Source: Rhodoferax sp. (GTDB taxonomy: Bacteria; Pseudomonadota; Gammaproteobacteria; Burkholderiales; Burkholderiaceae_C). Taken from it: a stretch of 6,445 bases of DNA. Below, one piece after another: positions 1 to 5,524 of this stretch (within the stretch, counting starts at the first letter, position 1; each line of letters starts with the position of its first letter). The notes beneath the pieces were generated by a model. It was given only the letters and a program-made list of their open reading frames with translations, was not told the DNA's origin and searched no databases. Made by a program: the position numbers and the translations under genes. Location of the stretch: assembly GCA_020048795.1 (NCBI GenBank), contig JAIFMA010000040.1:1-6445 (forward strand), written 5' to 3'.

Positions 1-209
1 TTGCGGATCATGTCGGTGGCATCGAAGGGATTGGCATAGACGATATCGGCCTTGCCACTGGCCAGCATCTCGGCCTGCTCACTGGCGCTGGCCGGGGTGA
101 CCAGATGCAGGTGAATGCCGGATCGGCGTTGCAACACGGTGTTGAGCAAGTGCCAACCCGCAAAGTGCTCTGGAGAAAAGTCTGGCGCTATCAAAAAATT
201 GAGCATCAT
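1..209 (-). CDS. PhnD-like periplasmic-binding-fold protein, N-terminal part (runs off the left edge)
   Basis: The first 69 residues of a minus-strand gene lie here; the rest is outside the window. My own translation begins MMLNFLIAPDFSPEHFAGWH and continues to a 'GKADIVYANPFDA' stretch at about residues 52-64. This resembles the first lobe of PhnD/SsuA-type (phosphonate/transferrin-like) solute-binding proteins, where such a segment lines the ligand cleft. There is no signal peptide: the mature fold starts almost at residue 1, so the protein is probably cytosolic and acts as a ligand sensor or enzyme-like domain rather than a transporter subunit. Its ATG overlaps the TGA of the PAS gene (ATGA), with an AAGG seven bases upstream, so translation is probably coupled. 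A C-terminal output domain could exist beyond the edge. Family assignment is moderate and ligand unknown. Confidence 0.6.
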   Translation of the reverse strand, partial: MMLNFLIAPDFSPEHFAGWHLLNTVLQRRSGIHLHLVTPASASEQAEMLASGKADIVYANPFDATDMIR

Positions 210-712
210 GTGGCGGCCTTTTCCTGATCCAGCCACTGTTTGTAGACCGGAATCAATTCATTAACCCGTGTACGCGATGGTTTTCGCCGCACCGAGGTAT
301 AGCCAACAATGACCCCATTGCGGATATTCGGAATGGCGGTGGCATAAACCCAGTAATAGGCACCGTCCTTGCGTAAATTTTTCACATAACCATGCCATTT
401 TTTACCAGCCTCAATATCGTCCCACAGACTTTTGAAAGCCACTTTTGGCATGTCGGGGTGCCGCAGAATATGGTGCGGCGCGCCAATCAACTCAGCGCGG
501 GTGTAGCCACTCATTTCCACAAACGCATCGTTGGCATGGGTAATGATGCCAGCCAGGTCCGTTCGCGAGACAATCAGGCGCCCTAGCGGAAACATGACTT
601 CGACCTCTGTGACATAGACCTTTCGGGCGCTACCGTCGGTATAGGTCAAGGTGCCAGACACAGATGGCGCTACAGGCAGGGACATGTCGGTGAGCCTCAT
701 GTCGCACTCCAT
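206..712 (-). CDS. Free-standing Aer-type PAS domain protein (probable FAD/redox sensor)
   Basis: A protein of 168 residues with a single PAS domain over about residues 40-145 and no transmembrane or output domain. The core closely resembles the N-terminal PAS of the aerotaxis receptor Aer: a 'DLAGIITHANDAFVEMSGYT' segment, then LRHPDMP (Arg84, His85, Asp87), a Trp at 106 in KKWHGYVKN, and YYWVYATAIP. In E. coli Aer the matching Arg, His, Asp and Trp are needed for FAD binding, so a flavin-based redox or oxygen signal is the likely input. This is inferred, not shown. The start chosen is the ATG that overlaps the Roadblock stop codon as TGATG. A TTG three bases upstream would add one residue. 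I see no good Shine-Dalgarno, which fits translational coupling. The stop overlaps the next gene by ATGA. The partner is probably a neighbouring protein rather than a fused domain. Confidence 0.85.
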   Translation of the reverse strand: MECDMRLTDMSLPVAPSVSGTLTYTDGSARKVYVTEVEVMFPLGRLIVSRTDLAGIITHANDAFVEMSGYTRAELIGAPHHILRHPDMPKVAFKSLWDDIEAGKKWHGYVKNLRKDGAYYWVYATAIPNIRNGVIVGYTSVRRKPSRTRVNELIPVYKQWLDQEKAAT

Positions 713-1074
713 CAAATCAGCTTGGACAGGGTCTCGGCCGCGCGCTTGATATCCAGAAATATCAGGCCCAGCTTGGCGTTGGACTTGGCCAGCACCGTCA
801 ACACCGCCTCTGGACCGGCGGCACTCATGATCACATAGCCGCGCTCACCCTGGATCAATACCCGTTCGAGCTTGCCTCGCGCCAATTCACGGGCGGTTCG
901 CTCGCCCAGCGACAACAAGGCTGCCGACATGGCACCGATACGATCTTCATCCATGCCCTGAGGCAGGGCCGACGCAATCATCAATCCGTCAGTCGAAATC
1001 AGTGCTGAAGCCTCGATGTCAGCCGTGGACCCGTTCAGGTCCTCCAGCGACTGCTGAAACATATCTGTGCGCAT
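712..1074 (-). CDS. Roadblock/LC7 domain protein (MglB-like)
   Basis: A protein of 120 residues consisting of one Roadblock/LC7 domain. It has an amphipathic N-terminal helix with 'SLEDLNG', then 'ASALISTDGLMIASALP' (about 22-38), which is the typical beta-hairpin of the fold, then 'AALLSLGERTARELARG' (51-67), 'VLIQGERGYVIMSAAG' and a final 'LDIKRAAETLSKLI' helix. Bacterial members of this size dimerise and in MglB act on a small Ras-like GTPase (MglA). No such GTPase is in the window, so the partner is unknown. Translation starts at an ATG preceded by AGGAG with a seven-base spacer, overlapping the end of the nitroreductase gene, whose TAA lies three bases upstream of the ATG. The strong ribosome site suggests this gene is expressed well within the operon. 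Its placement ahead of a PAS protein suggests signalling. Confidence 0.85.
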   Translation of the reverse strand: MRTDMFQQSLEDLNGSTADIEASALISTDGLMIASALPQGMDEDRIGAMSAALLSLGERTARELARGKLERVLIQGERGYVIMSAAGPEAVLTVLAKSNAKLGLIFLDIKRAAETLSKLI

Positions 1075-1077
1075 TTT

Positions 1078-1806
1078 TTAACTCCTGGATAACCAACGGG
1101 TAAATTCACTCACGGGCACGCGCGGCGTTATGAAAGAATTGACCGGATCACTGTCGTCAGCATACCCCAGCGCCATACCACACACCAGCATTTCGTCAGC
1201 GCCCGCCCCAATGTGCGGTAAAACAATGCTCGAAAAGCCGTTCCAGGCGGCCTGCGGGCAGGTATGCAGGCCGTGCGCACGCGCCGCGATCATCAGGGTT
1301 TGCACAAACATGCCGTAATCCAGCAGGGAACCACGGCCCATGACCCGGTCGATGGTGAACATCAAACCAACAGGCGCGTCAAAAAACCGGTAGTTGCGCT
1401 GGTGCTGCCAATGCATTTTGTCCCGGTCACCCTTGCCAATGCCTAACAGCGCATAAAGGCCCCAGCCGTTTTCACGCCGGCGATCAATGTAGGGGCTGAC
1501 CCATTTTTCAGGGTAATAGTCGTACTCTTCGCGGTACTGTGCGGCAAGTGATGGATCAGCGCGCAGGGCATCGTGTGCGGCACACACCTTGTTAACTAGT
1601 GCGGCTCGACTGTCTCCCTGCAAGACATAGACCCGCCAAGGCTGGGTATTGACTCCTGAAGGTGCCCGACTCGCGATCTCCAACAGATGTTCCAGCGTTT
1701 CAAGCGGCACCTCCTGCCCGGTGAAGGCGCGTGCTGACATGCGCGAGGTGATGGCTGCGTCAACCACAGCTGCGTGCTCGGTTAGATTGGCAGGGGTTGT
1801 TGTCAT
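1078..1806 (-). CDS. Nitroreductase-family FMN oxidoreductase
   Basis: A protein of 242 residues of the nitroreductase superfamily: FMN-dependent NAD(P)H oxidoreductases that act as homodimers on nitroaromatics, quinones or other electron acceptors. Visible hallmarks are the N-terminal FMN-phosphate segment SRMSARAF (about 21-28), APSGVNTQPWRVYV (48-61), a central segment with 'APVGLMFTID' (about 144-153) and the C-terminal CGMALGYADDSDPVN (209-223). The length and pattern resemble the PnbA/NfnB-like branch; the true substrate cannot be read from sequence. The ATG at 1806 is chosen over a TTG at 1821 because GGGAGA lies eight bases upstream and the ATG overlaps the thioesterase stop as ATGA. 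It is co-transcribed with lactate and acyl-CoA genes, so an endogenous metabolite or redox-balancing role is more plausible than detoxification. This is inference. Confidence 0.88.
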   Translation of the reverse strand: MTTTPANLTEHAAVVDAAITSRMSARAFTGQEVPLETLEHLLEIASRAPSGVNTQPWRVYVLQGDSRAALVNKVCAAHDALRADPSLAAQYREEYDYYPEKWVSPYIDRRRENGWGLYALLGIGKGDRDKMHWQHQRNYRFFDAPVGLMFTIDRVMGRGSLLDYGMFVQTLMIAARAHGLHTCPQAAWNGFSSIVLPHIGAGADEMLVCGMALGYADDSDPVNSFITPRVPVSEFTRWLSRS

Positions 1807-2276
1807 AAGAGCTTCTCCCAAACGTGATTGAAATTGGCGGGCAAGGGTGTGGGGCGATGCGTATGTCGATTCACATCGACATGAATAAAGTGCCCCTTGG
1901 CCGCAGTCGATGGCTGATCCATGGCAAACAGGCCGACCTCGCGCAGCACACTGCTGCTACCCAGGCGAGCCACCCGAATGCCCGCGTGCGCATTTTGCGC
2001 AAACGCCAGCGGTGAATAATAGTTGCACTGGGTTTCGATCACCAAGCCAATCGTAGGCCCGTTGTGAATACCCAGCACACCCTGTTCGATCAGAGAGGCG
2101 TTCACGGCAGTGTCGAACCAACTGTCATAGACCACATTGTTGACATGTCCATAGACATCATTGTCCATCCAACGAGTGCCGTTGGTTTGAAATACCATGG
2201 AGAGCGAACGAGGTTCAGGCTGCGACTTGGTTGCATCAACGGTTCTGGAGCCAGCTGGATGGCGTAAATTACGCAT
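1803..2276 (-). CDS. Hot-dog fold acyl-CoA thioesterase (4-HBT family)
   Basis: A protein of 157 residues, probably hydrolysing acyl-CoA thioesters to free acid and CoA in the cytoplasm. The family signature is clear: TRWMDNDVYGHVNNVVYDSWFD (about 34-55 in two blocks, TRWMDND and GHVNN), where the Asp before xxGHVNN (Asp40) aligns with the catalytic or substrate-binding acid of 4-hydroxybenzoyl-CoA thioesterase. It is followed by 'TQCNYYSPLAF' and 'RVARLGSSSV', the usual second half of the fold. Residues 1-27 are a poorly conserved extension; the only other in-frame NTG start is the ATG at 2198, which has no ribosome site, so the upstream ATG is kept. The start has only AGGG one base before it, and those bases lie in a hairpin. 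The acyl chain specificity cannot be predicted. The stop overlaps the nitroreductase start. Confidence 0.85.
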   Translation of the reverse strand: MRNLRHPAGSRTVDATKSQPEPRSLSMVFQTNGTRWMDNDVYGHVNNVVYDSWFDTAVNASLIEQGVLGIHNGPTIGLVIETQCNYYSPLAFAQNAHAGIRVARLGSSSVLREVGLFAMDQPSTAAKGHFIHVDVNRHTHRPTPLPANFNHVWEKLL

Positions 2277-2278
2277 AC

Positions 2279-2302
2279 CCTGATTTTGCCAGCCGAATCA
2301 GG
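2279..2302 (-). promoter_or_regulatory. Hairpin in the lutB-thioesterase gap covering the thioesterase ribosome site
   Basis: Within the only sizeable gap of the operon, the transcript can form a stem CCTGATT / AATCAGG (7 bp, perfect, plus a possible wobble pair) with a loop of about ten bases. The 3' arm ends two bases before the thioesterase ATG and includes the only purine-rich ribosome-binding-like bases. There is no T-run after it on the minus strand, so it is not an intrinsic terminator. It could lower thioesterase translation or act as an RNA processing/stability element. The pairing is seen directly; the role is inference. Confidence 0.5.
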
Positions 2303-2321
2303 TCAAACCATGCTGTGCCCC

Positions 2322-3755
2322 TTACATTTGCTGATCTTTCAGCAAATCACGCAGCCGCCTGGCCGCAGGTACCAAGGGGGTGCGGCTGCTTGTCCAGGCC
2401 CCCTGCCCTGATGGCGACAGTGCCCTGCCCCGGCTCATGAACCAGGATGCCATCTTGTACAAGCCCAGTTTGCTGTACACCTGCGACCAGACGCTCCACA
2501 CCGCCGACACCGCCATGTTGCGCCCGGCACCACTGCCGCGCAAAGTGGCATCGTCGCCGTCGGGTCGCGCCTGCGCCTCATTGCGCAAACGTACCAAAAT
2601 GTCTGTAATGGGAATCTTGACCGGACAGACTTCAGCGCAGGCTCCACACAAGGTAGAGGCAAACGCCAGTGGGTAGGTCGCATCAAGGCCCAACAGGTGT
2701 GGAGAAATGATGGCACCAATCGGCCCTGGATAGGTTGTGCCATAGGCGTGTCCACCAATGCGGGCATAGACGGGGCAATGGTTCATGCAAGCACCACAAC
2801 GAATGCACTGCAGGGTGGAGCGCAGTTCTTCATCGGCATAAGCCTGGGTTCGCCCGTTGTCCAGCAGAATCAGATGCACTTCTCTCGGACCATCTTTTTG
2901 GTCGGGTTGGCGTGGCCCGCTGATCATGTTCACATAAGTGGTGATCGGCTGACCCGTGGCCGAACGTGTCAACAGGCTCAGCAAAGCAGGCACATGCTCC
3001 AGCTTTTCCAGCACTTTCTCGATCCCGGTGATGGCAATGTGGACCTTTGGAACGGTCGTGCACATACGCCCATTGCCCTCGTTTTCCACCAGACAAAGGG
3101 TACCTGTTTCGGCCACACAGAAGTTCACGCCAGACAATCCGATATCGGCATCGGCAAATTTTCGCCGCAGCACACGTCGTCCGATTTGGATCAACGCGTC
3201 GACATCATCGGTGTAACTGACACCGGGCACTTGGTCCGCAAAAAGCTGGGCAATCTCCTGCTTGGTTTTATGGATGGCCGGCATGATGATGTGAGAAGGT
3301 GCTTCACCTGCGAGTTGCACGATGTACTCGCCCATGTCGGACTCGAACGCTTCAATTCCAGCGTCTGTCATGGCATGGTTAAAGCCGATTTCCTCGCTCA
3401 CCATGGACTTGCCCTTGATGATGTGCCTGGCACCAACACGCCGGGCTATACCTAGCGCGATATCGTTGGCTTCTACCGGTGTTTGTGCCCAGTGCACCTG
3501 AACACCATTCTTCGTCAGGTTCTCCTCAAGCTGTTCCAGCAAACGCGGCAAATTGGCCAGACTGTAACGGCGAATCTGCGCACCAAGCTCGCGTAGCCCC
3601 TGCAACTCATCCTGATCGGCAAATTGTGCCCGGCGCTTGGCCTGCAAGAAGTCCATGGCACCGCGAAAATTCTTTCGTTGCGCGGGGTCATTTAGCACCA
3701 ATCGGCTGCGCGCCTTGAAATCTTCGGTTGGATGGATGGAAATAAGCTTGCTCAT
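2322..3755 (-). CDS. lutB: L-lactate oxidation iron-sulfur protein LutB (LUD domain plus 4Fe-4S)
   Basis: A protein of 477 residues, the usual LutB/YkgF length. LutABC oxidises L-lactate to pyruvate in the cytoplasm, with LutB carrying electrons through iron-sulfur clusters. The N-terminal LUD domain (about 70-300) shows 'GKSMVSEEIGFN' (115-126), the strongly conserved VAETGTL (214-220), ENEGNGRMCTTVPKVH (224-239) and NMISGPRQPDQKDGPRE (276-291). The ferredoxin-like part has Cys317, 320, 323 and 327 (CIRCGACMNHCP), then Cys370, 373 and 377 in STLCGACAEVCPVKIP. The position of a fourth Cys in the second motif is Ser367. The C-terminal 80 residues are a basic tail with 'SPSGQGAW'. The ATG overlaps the lutC stop as ATGA and has AGGAG seven bases upstream. 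Gene order is lutA-lutC-lutB. Confidence 0.95.
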   Translation of the reverse strand: MSKLISIHPTEDFKARSRLVLNDPAQRKNFRGAMDFLQAKRRAQFADQDELQGLRELGAQIRRYSLANLPRLLEQLEENLTKNGVQVHWAQTPVEANDIALGIARRVGARHIIKGKSMVSEEIGFNHAMTDAGIEAFESDMGEYIVQLAGEAPSHIIMPAIHKTKQEIAQLFADQVPGVSYTDDVDALIQIGRRVLRRKFADADIGLSGVNFCVAETGTLCLVENEGNGRMCTTVPKVHIAITGIEKVLEKLEHVPALLSLLTRSATGQPITTYVNMISGPRQPDQKDGPREVHLILLDNGRTQAYADEELRSTLQCIRCGACMNHCPVYARIGGHAYGTTYPGPIGAIISPHLLGLDATYPLAFASTLCGACAEVCPVKIPITDILVRLRNEAQARPDGDDATLRGSGAGRNMAVSAVWSVWSQVYSKLGLYKMASWFMSRGRALSPSGQGAWTSSRTPLVPAARRLRDLLKDQQM

Positions 3756-4426
3756 GTTGTGACTCCTGAGGACCAGCGCAACAACACCACCAGTTCTCGC
3801 GGCCCGTGCGCGCCATAAGCCAGGGTTTGCTGAATGTCAGCGGTTTTCGAGGGGCCACAAATCAGCAAAGCATTGGTCGGCATGCCCTTGGCCCAGCCTT
3901 CGTTAACCATGGCAGAGTGAAAATCAGCATGTATGGTGTTCACATCCAGCAGCACAAAATGAAGTGAAGGAACCAAGGACATCAGCCGAGGCTCGCTCGG
4001 ACCAGGCCACAAAATCAGGCTGCCTGTTTCTGCAACCGCACTTCTGGCCAGTGTCAATGAGGCATCAATATCGTTGAACAATTGATCTTGCCATACATCG
4101 ACCGGTTGGTCGTAGCGCACGATTTGAAGTTTGTCCGCAACTTTGGTGGCCAGTTCGTCACCGTGTGGTGTATCCGATCCGATCAGCAGATGGCGTAGAC
4201 CTTTTCTGGTGGCGATTTCCATCAAGACAGCCGTCCAATTGGCATGGGTGACATCATGAACTTCGGTCTTGACTGCTTCAAGGGCGGTGCGTAGGCGAGC
4301 AGCGCGCTGCGCGGCATCTTCCTGATGTCCATGAGCCCCAAACCACGACCTCACATCAGGTCGCTCTGGCGTATCTGGCATGGTGATGGCGCGCAAACGC
4401 CCCAGGATCCCGTCTCGTGCGCTCAT
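3752..4426 (-). CDS. lutC: LutC/YkgG-family LUD domain protein
   Basis: A protein of 224 residues, the third component of the LutABC L-lactate utilisation system. It has one LUD domain without iron-sulfur motifs: the start MSARDGILGRLRA is typical of the family, followed by VAETGSL (131-137), LWPGPSEPRLMSLVP (139-153), CGPSKTADI (190-198) and HGPRELVVLL (207-216) near the end. The catalytic contribution of LutC is not well defined in the literature I know. The start at 4426 is preferred over an upstream ATG at 4462 because it gives the family N-terminus, has GGAG seven bases upstream, and overlaps the lutA stop as ATGA. The stop overlaps the lutB start in the same way, so lutA, lutC and lutB are translationally coupled, which is expected for subunits of one complex. 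Confidence 0.93.
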   Translation of the reverse strand: MSARDGILGRLRAITMPDTPERPDVRSWFGAHGHQEDAAQRAARLRTALEAVKTEVHDVTHANWTAVLMEIATRKGLRHLLIGSDTPHGDELATKVADKLQIVRYDQPVDVWQDQLFNDIDASLTLARSAVAETGSLILWPGPSEPRLMSLVPSLHFVLLDVNTIHADFHSAMVNEGWAKGMPTNALLICGPSKTADIQQTLAYGAHGPRELVVLLRWSSGVTT

Positions 4427-5235
4427 GGTTGGGCTCCATGGTTGGTGTGGGTTCGGTTCCACAAAAAGCTTGCCAGATGCTCACCAGGTAACGACTGCTC
4501 AGTGCGGCCAGCGATCTCATCTTGCTTGGCGGCCCGTCCGGTGATGTTGAGAAGGCACCCACAATCAGCGCTTATCACACACTGCGCCCCACTGTCTTTA
4601 AGGCAAGCCACCTTGTCGGTCACAATGGCCTCCGAAATTTCCGGGTGCAAAAGAGAAAACGTGCCACCAAAACCGCAACATTCCTCGATATGTGCCTGCG
4701 CCACTAGCCTGACATGGCCCAGTGCCTCAAGAAGCGCCACGCTGGTCTCATGAGAACCCATCTGACGGCGCGCATGACAGGACGTGTGCAGTGCCACCAC
4801 GCATTTCTCACCCAAGTCTTCTTGGCTGAATTTGACGACATGCACCAGGAACTCGCTTAACTCGAACACGCGTTCGGATAACTCAAGCGCCCGGGCATGG
4901 AGTATCGGGTCATTTGCAAACAGGTGGGGGTAATGCAGGCGGATCATTCCGGCGCACGATCCGGAGGGCACCACCACCGGCCATGACTGGTCAAACAGGC
5001 TTAACTGGTGCAATGCCACGGCACGCGCTTCATCGGGGTAACCACTACTGTGAGCAGGTTGACCGCAGCAGGTTTGGGCTTGCGGGTAATGGACCCGGAT
5101 ACCTTCGCGCTCAAGCAAATGAACCGTGTCAAGCCCGACCTGCGGCGTGAACTGGTCAACGAGGCAGGTCGCAAACAAGTACACGTCACTCGGCTTAGCC
5201 GGATACTGTCGTGCCAGCCTGGTGTTAATGCCCAT
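4423..5235 (-). CDS. lutA: L-lactate oxidation CCG-domain protein LutA
   Basis: A protein of 270 residues from the second of two adjacent ATG codons. It has two cysteine-rich CCG domains, as in LutA/YkgE and heterodisulfide reductase subunit B/GlcF. Repeat one: Cys24, Cys56-Cys57-Gly in QTCCGQPAHSSGY, and Cys94 in PSGSCAGM. Repeat two: Cys153, Cys186-Cys187-Gly in EECCGFGGTFS, and Cys225/Cys227 in ADCGCL. These cysteines probably bind a non-cubane or 4Fe-4S cluster that takes electrons from lactate. No signal peptide or membrane segment, so cytosolic. The start at 5235 has GGAG seven bases upstream; the ATG at 5238 is only four bases from it. It is the first gene of the operon; no lactate permease (lutP/lldP) or lactate regulator lies in the window. 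Confidence 0.94.
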   Translation of the reverse strand: MGINTRLARQYPAKPSDVYLFATCLVDQFTPQVGLDTVHLLEREGIRVHYPQAQTCCGQPAHSSGYPDEARAVALHQLSLFDQSWPVVVPSGSCAGMIRLHYPHLFANDPILHARALELSERVFELSEFLVHVVKFSQEDLGEKCVVALHTSCHARRQMGSHETSVALLEALGHVRLVAQAHIEECCGFGGTFSLLHPEISEAIVTDKVACLKDSGAQCVISADCGCLLNITGRAAKQDEIAGRTEQSLPGEHLASFLWNRTHTNHGAQP

Positions 5236-5265
5236 CATCGGTCTCCATTAAAGTTGTTGTGCAAG

Positions 5266-5281
5266 TGTGCACATTCTCACA
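5266..5281. promoter_or_regulatory. CRP/FNR-like operator upstream of lutA
   Basis: The plus strand reads TGTGC-N6-TCACA, matching nine of ten defined bases of the E. coli CRP consensus TGTGA-N6-TCACA; the left half is itself part of an 8-bp palindrome, TGTGCACA. The site centre is about 35-40 bases upstream of the lutA start. A nearby inverted TTGTGC/GCACAA pair (5257-5262, 5290-5295) and another TGTGA on the minus strand (5349-5345) lie in the same area. Binding is inferred from sequence only. Confidence 0.4.
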
Positions 5282-5388
5282 GTTACCGCGCACAAGATGC
5301 TTCATGGCGCATTGATATTCTTGGCCGCGATAGTTCAAACGTTGTCACAGCCAACAAAGGCCAGAGAATTAGAAATGGCCACCTAATT

Positions 5389-5403
5389 TGCTGCAGTGCA
5401 ACA
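5389..5403. promoter_or_regulatory. PhaR-like operator, upstream copy
   Basis: A 15-bp inverted repeat TGCTGCA-G-TGCAACA whose arms match at six of seven positions. It is identical to the copy at 5448-5462 except for the central base. It lies about 45-60 bases upstream of the predicted phasin transcription start. PhaR, the PHA-responsive repressor of phasin genes, is known to bind TGC-rich sequences in Paracoccus and two sites at the Ralstonia phaP promoter. The assignment rests on that knowledge and on the position. Confidence 0.55.
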
Positions 5404-5410
5404 AAAACAA

Positions 5411-5439
5411 CTTGCAGCAACCCAAGATACTTCTATAAT
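5411..5439 (+). promoter_or_regulatory. Sigma-70-type promoter of the phasin gene
   Basis: A perfect -10 hexamer TATAAT is at 5434-5439. The -35 region, at 5411-5417 with a 16-17 base spacer, is weak (CTTGCA/TTGCAG) and overlaps a TGCAGCA word (5413-5419) that is an inverted half-site of the operators on either side. The predicted start of transcription is near 5446, giving a leader of about 80 bases. Confidence 0.65.
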
Positions 5440-5447
5440 TCGCTTCA

Positions 5448-5462
5448 TGCTGCACTGCAACA
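5448..5462. promoter_or_regulatory. PhaR-like operator, copy at the transcription start
   Basis: The inverted repeat TGCTGCA-C-TGCAACA begins nine bases after the -10 box, so it covers the predicted transcription start. A protein bound here would block initiation or escape. With the half-site at -35 it matches the arrangement reported for Ralstonia phaP1, where PhaR binds near -35 and just downstream of the start. Confidence 0.6.
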
Positions 5463-5524
5463 TAACACCGAGGTGACCTGAGTGGTGGGGCAGAAAACAT
5501 TTTTAACTTGATGGAGAAATGATC

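Larger units (their letters stand above)
5239..5524. promoter_or_regulatory. Divergent control region between lutA and the phasin gene
   Basis: About 286 bases without a gene, lying between two divergently read units. The lutA-proximal half (5239-5350) is rich in TGTG/CACA words and holds a CRP-like palindrome. The phasin-proximal half holds a sigma-70-type promoter and the TGCTGCA inverted repeats. I find no convincing sigma-70 promoter for lutA on the minus strand; the best pair, TTGAAC (5338-5333) and TATCAA (5317-5312), has a 15-base spacer. Confidence 0.8.

Noticed and set aside
1807..1821. TTG start five codons upstream for the nitroreductase
   Set aside because: The ATG at 1806 has GGGAGA at good spacing and an ATGA overlap; the TTG has no ribosome site.
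2697..3455. A 252-codon open frame on the plus strand
   Set aside because: It lies wholly inside lutB in antisense; lutB has unmistakable LUD and iron-sulfur motifs. The translation shows no known domain and no ribosome site of note.
4427..4462. Upstream ATG adding 12 residues to lutC
   Set aside because: The extra residues are Pro-rich and unlike the family; the ATG at 4426 has GGAG at seven bases and gives the typical N-terminus.
4325..4753. A 142-codon plus-strand open frame across the lutC-lutA junction
   Set aside because: Antisense to two well-supported genes, with no recognisable protein features.
5312..5338. Minus-strand TTGAAC/TATCAA promoter pair for lutA
   Set aside because: The 15-base spacer is short and both boxes are imperfect; not strong enough to list as a promoter.
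5008..5481. A 157-codon plus-strand open frame running from inside lutA through the control region
   Set aside because: It is antisense to lutA and would cover the phasin promoter and operators; its composition does not look coding.
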